Position numbers and translations under genes: made by a program
The notes under the pieces: model-generated
What the model saw: only the letters and a program-made list of their open reading frames with translations
Told to the model about the DNA's origin: nothing
Database searches by the model: none
Assembly: GCA_938083405.1 (NCBI GenBank)
Contig: CALKCV010000352.1
Span: 1-6,949 of the forward strand
Length of the DNA: 6,949 nucleotides
DNA from: an uncultured Microcoleaceae cyanobacterium
GTDB taxonomy: Bacteria > Cyanobacteriota > Cyanobacteriia > Cyanobacteriales > Microcoleaceae
Reading direction: 5' to 3'
Shown: positions 5,024-6,949 of the stretch, piece by piece
Layout of the letters: every line of letters starts with the position of its first letter
Position numbering within the stretch: the first letter of the stretch is position 1

Positions 5024-6046
5024 ATGGCGACTGTTTATTTTTCACAACAGGGTACCAACGTCCACAAGAACAGGGGGCGGTTTGCGGTTTGTCTGCCAGA
5101 AGGGGCAGAGGGCGATCGCCGCCGGGAACTTCTGATTCGCGAGGTGGAGCGGATTTTCCTTTTCGGCAATATCCAGTTGAGCGTGCCGGCGGTTCGCGCT
5201 TGCTTTGAGAATGAGATTCCGGTGCTGTATTTGAGCGCTTCTGGGGAGTATCTGGGACATCTTTGTACTTCGGATGCTGCTACTTTGCCGAATCAAATAG
5301 CTCAGGCGGAACGCCATAACGATAAAGAGTTTCAGTTGGGAGTTGCTCGGGCTCTGGTTCGGGGGAAGTTGTTTAATTCTAAGCAGTTTTTGTTGCGGCT
5401 GAATCGCAAGCGGAAGTTGCCAGAGATTGCCCAGACTATTGCCGGTCTTAGTTCGGATTTGGCCGCTCTGGATGGTTTTGATAATGTGGATGCTTTGCGG
5501 GGCAGGGAGGGGACGGCGGCTGCTCGTTATTTTCCGGCTTTGGGAAAGGCGATCGTTAATCCTGCTTTTAGCTTTGTCGAACGCAACCGCCGACCGCCAA
5601 AAGACCCGGTTAATTCTCTGTTGAGTTTTGGCTACACGCTTCTGTTTAATTACGTTTTGAGTTCGATTATCGCTGAGGGTTTGTCTCCTTATTTTGGCTG
5701 TTTTCATTATTCGGAGGATGGCCGAACTAAGCCTTTTTTGGCTTTTGATTTGATGGAGGAGTTTCGCTCTCCGGTGGTGGATACTTTTGTTTTGAAGGCG
5801 GTTAATAATTCGGCGGTGAAACCGGAGGATTTCGATTTTGTCCTGAGTACGGGGGGCGTTTATTTGGGTCGTTCGTCGAGGAATCGGTTTTTGAATTTCT
5901 TTGAAGACCGGATTAACGAGTCGGTTTCTCATCCAGAGGTACAATCTCCGGTTTCTTATCGGCGAGCGATCGAGTTGCAGGTTCGCCGTTACAAGCGTTC
6001 TCTTTTGCACGGGGATAACTACGAGCCTTTTTTGAGGCCGGCTTAG
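5024..6046 (+). CDS. cas1: CRISPR-associated endonuclease Cas1 (340 aa)
   Basis: Cas1 is the integrase subunit of the Cas1-Cas2 complex that inserts new spacers at the leader end of a CRISPR array. The 340-residue length is typical. The N-terminal beta-sheet domain spans about 1-75 and the helical catalytic domain the rest. Metal ligands are all present: E162 in GREGTAAARYF, H228 in GCFHYS, and E245 in AFDLMEEFRSPVVD. The H-to-E spacing of 17 residues is slightly longer than in Streptococcus Cas1. The start ATG at 5024 has only a weak GAAAG upstream but precedes the normal MxxVYFSQQG beta strand. It is solitary: no cas2 follows, and two intrinsic terminators close the transcript 23 bp after the stop. 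The array begins 510 bp downstream on the same side. Codon use differs from the left-hand genes (no TTA). The subtype cannot be set from Cas1 alone; I lean to a cyanobacterial type III or I-D context. Confidence 0.96.
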   Translation: MATVYFSQQGTNVHKNRGRFAVCLPEGAEGDRRRELLIREVERIFLFGNIQLSVPAVRACFENEIPVLYLSASGEYLGHLCTSDAATLPNQIAQAERHNDKEFQLGVARALVRGKLFNSKQFLLRLNRKRKLPEIAQTIAGLSSDLAALDGFDNVDALRGREGTAAARYFPALGKAIVNPAFSFVERNRRPPKDPVNSLLSFGYTLLFNYVLSSIIAEGLSPYFGCFHYSEDGRTKPFLAFDLMEEFRSPVVDTFVLKAVNNSAVKPEDFDFVLSTGGVYLGRSSRNRFLNFFEDRINESVSHPEVQSPVSYRRAIELQVRRYKRSLLHGDNYEPFLRPA

Positions 6047-6068
6047 TTTTGTTAGTTTAAGTTTTCTA

Positions 6069-6100
6069 GTAGCGTCTTCTTTGGGGGATGCTACTTTTTT
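6069..6100 (+). terminator. Intrinsic terminator of cas1 (first of two)
   Basis: An 11-bp stem (6069-6079 with 6084-6094, three G-U pairs) with a TTTG loop is followed at once by six T residues. It begins 23 bp after the cas1 stop, which makes readthrough into the array unlikely. Confidence 0.85.
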
Positions 6101-6124
6101 GCTTGCGAGGGGAGCTTTGATTTA

Positions 6125-6159
6125 GGGCCATTTTCTGCGGAGAAAATGCCCTTTTTTTT
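6125..6159 (+). terminator. Second intrinsic terminator downstream of cas1
   Basis: GGGC-C-ATTTTCT (6125-6136) pairs with AGAAAATGCCC (6141-6151) around a GCGG loop with one bulged C, followed by eight T residues. It is stronger than the first and faces the same way, insulating the array promoter at 6239 from cas1 transcription. Confidence 0.85.
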
Positions 6160-6238
6160 GGCCCGCGCTTCTAAGGCCCAGGTAAAATGTGGGGCCGAAA
6201 AATGGCTTTTGCAGTCAAAAAAAAGTTGCTTGGAGGGG

Positions 6239-6267
6239 TTGACAAGTAAAAAAATGTCGGTTATGAT
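6239..6267 (+). promoter_or_regulatory. Near-consensus sigma70 promoter reading toward the CRISPR array
   Basis: TTGACA (6239-6244) matches the -35 consensus exactly. A 17-bp spacer leads to TATGAT (6262-6267), one base off the -10 consensus. Transcription would start near 6274 and run right. No credible gene lies before the array at 6557, so it most likely makes the pre-crRNA with a leader of about 280 nt. An alternative is a small RNA from the leader region. Confidence 0.75.
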
Positions 6268-6556
6268 GTTTTTATCTTCTGAACCTCGAAAAATAAATAT
6301 TTGTTTGTTTTTTATCATTTCTTATGCATTAGAAATGATTTACGAGTTGTTTTGCATCTTTGCATGACTTCCCGTCACGCACCTCGGCGAATGGCTGAAA
6401 CCCTCTATTTTTCGTTGGACTGTGTCATTGCCAAGCCTGGACTGGCTTTGAGGTGTGTCAAAAGGTTGGGAAATTGATGGCCACCAGCTTTTTTTCTGGG
6501 GTATGTCGATTGCCCTATCTCAAACCTTTGCTGTGCAAGGGTTTCAAAATGGGTGT
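6268..6556 (+). promoter_or_regulatory. CRISPR leader, gene-free and structured
   Basis: No credible coding sequence lies here. Structures seen: a perfect 9-bp hairpin ATCATTTCT/AGAAATGAT (6314-6322 with 6331-6339); a 9-bp inverted repeat ACGCACCTC/GAGGTGTGT (6377-6385 with 6450-6458, one G-U pair) enclosing a small AAGCC/GGCTT hairpin (6433-6448); and a 10-bp hairpin with TGT loop (6522-6531 with 6535-6544, one G-U pair) ending 12 bp before the first repeat. The left part is AT-rich. Position between cas1 and the first perfect repeat, with a strong promoter, supports a leader. Which part guides Cas1 integration cannot be told from sequence. Confidence 0.65.
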
Positions 6557-6949
6557 CTTTCAACTCGATATCCCCGCAAGGGGAATGCAACATGTCATGA
6601 GTATAATATATACGAGATATTATATCACTTTCAACTCGATATCCCCGCAAGGGGAATGCAACGTTTATAAACAATCCCCGCTCATTCATAAGCTTGGGAT
6701 AAGGCTTTCAACTCGATATCCCCGCAAGGGGAATGCAACAAGTTTCGACCCAAGGAGTCCAAACGGCTCCTAATGAAGCTTTCAACTCGATATCCCCGCA
6801 AGGGGAATGCAACTATCACCACTGCACAGAGTACGATGAATAAAAAATACCTTTCAACTCGATATCCCCGCAAGGGGAATGCAACTTTCATTTTATCTTC
6901 ATCTATCTCCTCGTCTGGCTTCTTCTTTCAACTCGATATCCCCGCAAGG
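6557..6949 (+). CRISPR. CRISPR array: five full 35-bp repeats, a sixth cut by the window edge
   Basis: Repeats lie at 6557-6591, 6628-6662, 6705-6739, 6779-6813, 6851-6885, and 6925-6949 (first 25 bases). All are identical. The repeat starts CTTTCAACTCGATAT, then has a stem CCCC-GCAA-GGGG, extended by one U-A pair, and ends AATGCAAC. Spacers are 36, 42, 39, 37 and 39 bp and unrelated to one another; none matches elsewhere in the window by eye. I favour rightward transcription: a strong promoter and leader lie on the left next to cas1, and the repeat stem is followed by exactly eight bases, as expected for Cas6 cleavage leaving the 5' tag AATGCAAC. Against this, the reverse complement ends GTTGAAAG, close to the well-known ATTGAAAC/G tag. 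No degenerate end repeat is visible; the array continues past the window. Confidence 0.98.

Noticed and set aside
4581..5045. Several 62-76 codon open frames on both strands in the repeat-rich spacer
   Set aside because: They overlap each other, cross palindromic repeats, lack ribosome binding sites and resemble no family.
5042..6010. 322-codon open frame on the minus strand opposite cas1
   Set aside because: It is an exact shadow of cas1, open because cas1 lacks codons that read as stops backwards. Its translation is basic and low in recognisable structure, and cas1 has all active-site residues.
6146..6367. 73-codon open frame after cas1, considered as a remnant cas2
   Set aside because: It starts inside the second terminator, runs through the leader promoter, has no ribosome binding site and shows no Cas2 motif.
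6740..6778. AGGAG/CTCCT pair inside the third spacer as a designed hairpin
   Set aside because: Five base pairs in a 39-bp spacer is within chance expectation.
6405..6891. Open frames inside the leader and array on both strands
   Set aside because: Their translations simply repeat the CRISPR repeat (for example LSTRYPRKGNA or CGDIEL) and are not proteins.
6814..6924. Open translations of the fourth and fifth spacers as evidence of coding protospacers
   Set aside because: A run of 12-13 codons without a stop is expected about half the time by chance and shows nothing.

Overview
The window looks like chromosomal DNA of a cyanobacterium, most likely a filamentous Oscillatoria/Microcoleus-type strain. 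The evidence is six copies of the HIP1 octamer GCGATCGC (at 1131, 1336, 1488, 2927, 3352 and 5112, all inside genes), a DUF6335-type protein I know only from cyanobacteria, a cyanobacterial glucosidase-family protein, and gene spacers full of short palindromic repeats. The genus is inference.

Layout, left to right. (1) 1-1601, minus strand: the N-terminal 533 residues of a large GH63/MGH1-like glucosidase that runs off the left edge. (2) 1722-2159, minus strand: a small exported protein with a CsbD-like C-terminal half. A 15-bp perfect stem-loop separates it from the glucosidase. (3) 2160-2407: a divergent control region with an operator-like inverted repeat and a 5'-UTR hairpin. (4) 2408-4311, plus strand: a probable operon of a cytoplasmic CsbD-family stress protein, a DUF6335-like acidic protein and a membrane-anchored cardiolipin-synthase-like phospholipase D protein with two intact HKD motifs. 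(5) 4312-5023: a 712-bp spacer with no credible gene, packed with palindromes (a MITE-like element, three copies of a GAAACC/GGTTTC family, and an 18-bp perfect palindrome). (6) 5024-6046, plus strand: cas1 with its E-H-E active site intact, followed by two tandem intrinsic terminators. (7) 6160-6556: a leader with a near-consensus sigma70 promoter (TTGACA, 17 bp, TATGAT) firing toward the array, and several hairpins. (8) 6557 to the right edge: a CRISPR array of five complete identical 35-bp repeats plus a sixth cut by the edge, with spacers of 36-42 bp.

Functionally there are two halves. The left half reads as a divergent stress and cell-envelope cluster: two CsbD-type proteins (one cytoplasmic, one exported), a DUF6335 protein and a phospholipid-synthase-like enzyme. 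The right half is a CRISPR adaptation locus reduced to cas1 plus leader plus array. No cas2, cas6 or effector gene lies in the window, so cas1 must work with a Cas2 and interference proteins encoded elsewhere, or on an incomplete system. Cas1 codon use (no TTA leucine codons, strong preference for AAG and GAG) differs sharply from the left-hand genes, which suggests a separate origin for the CRISPR part.
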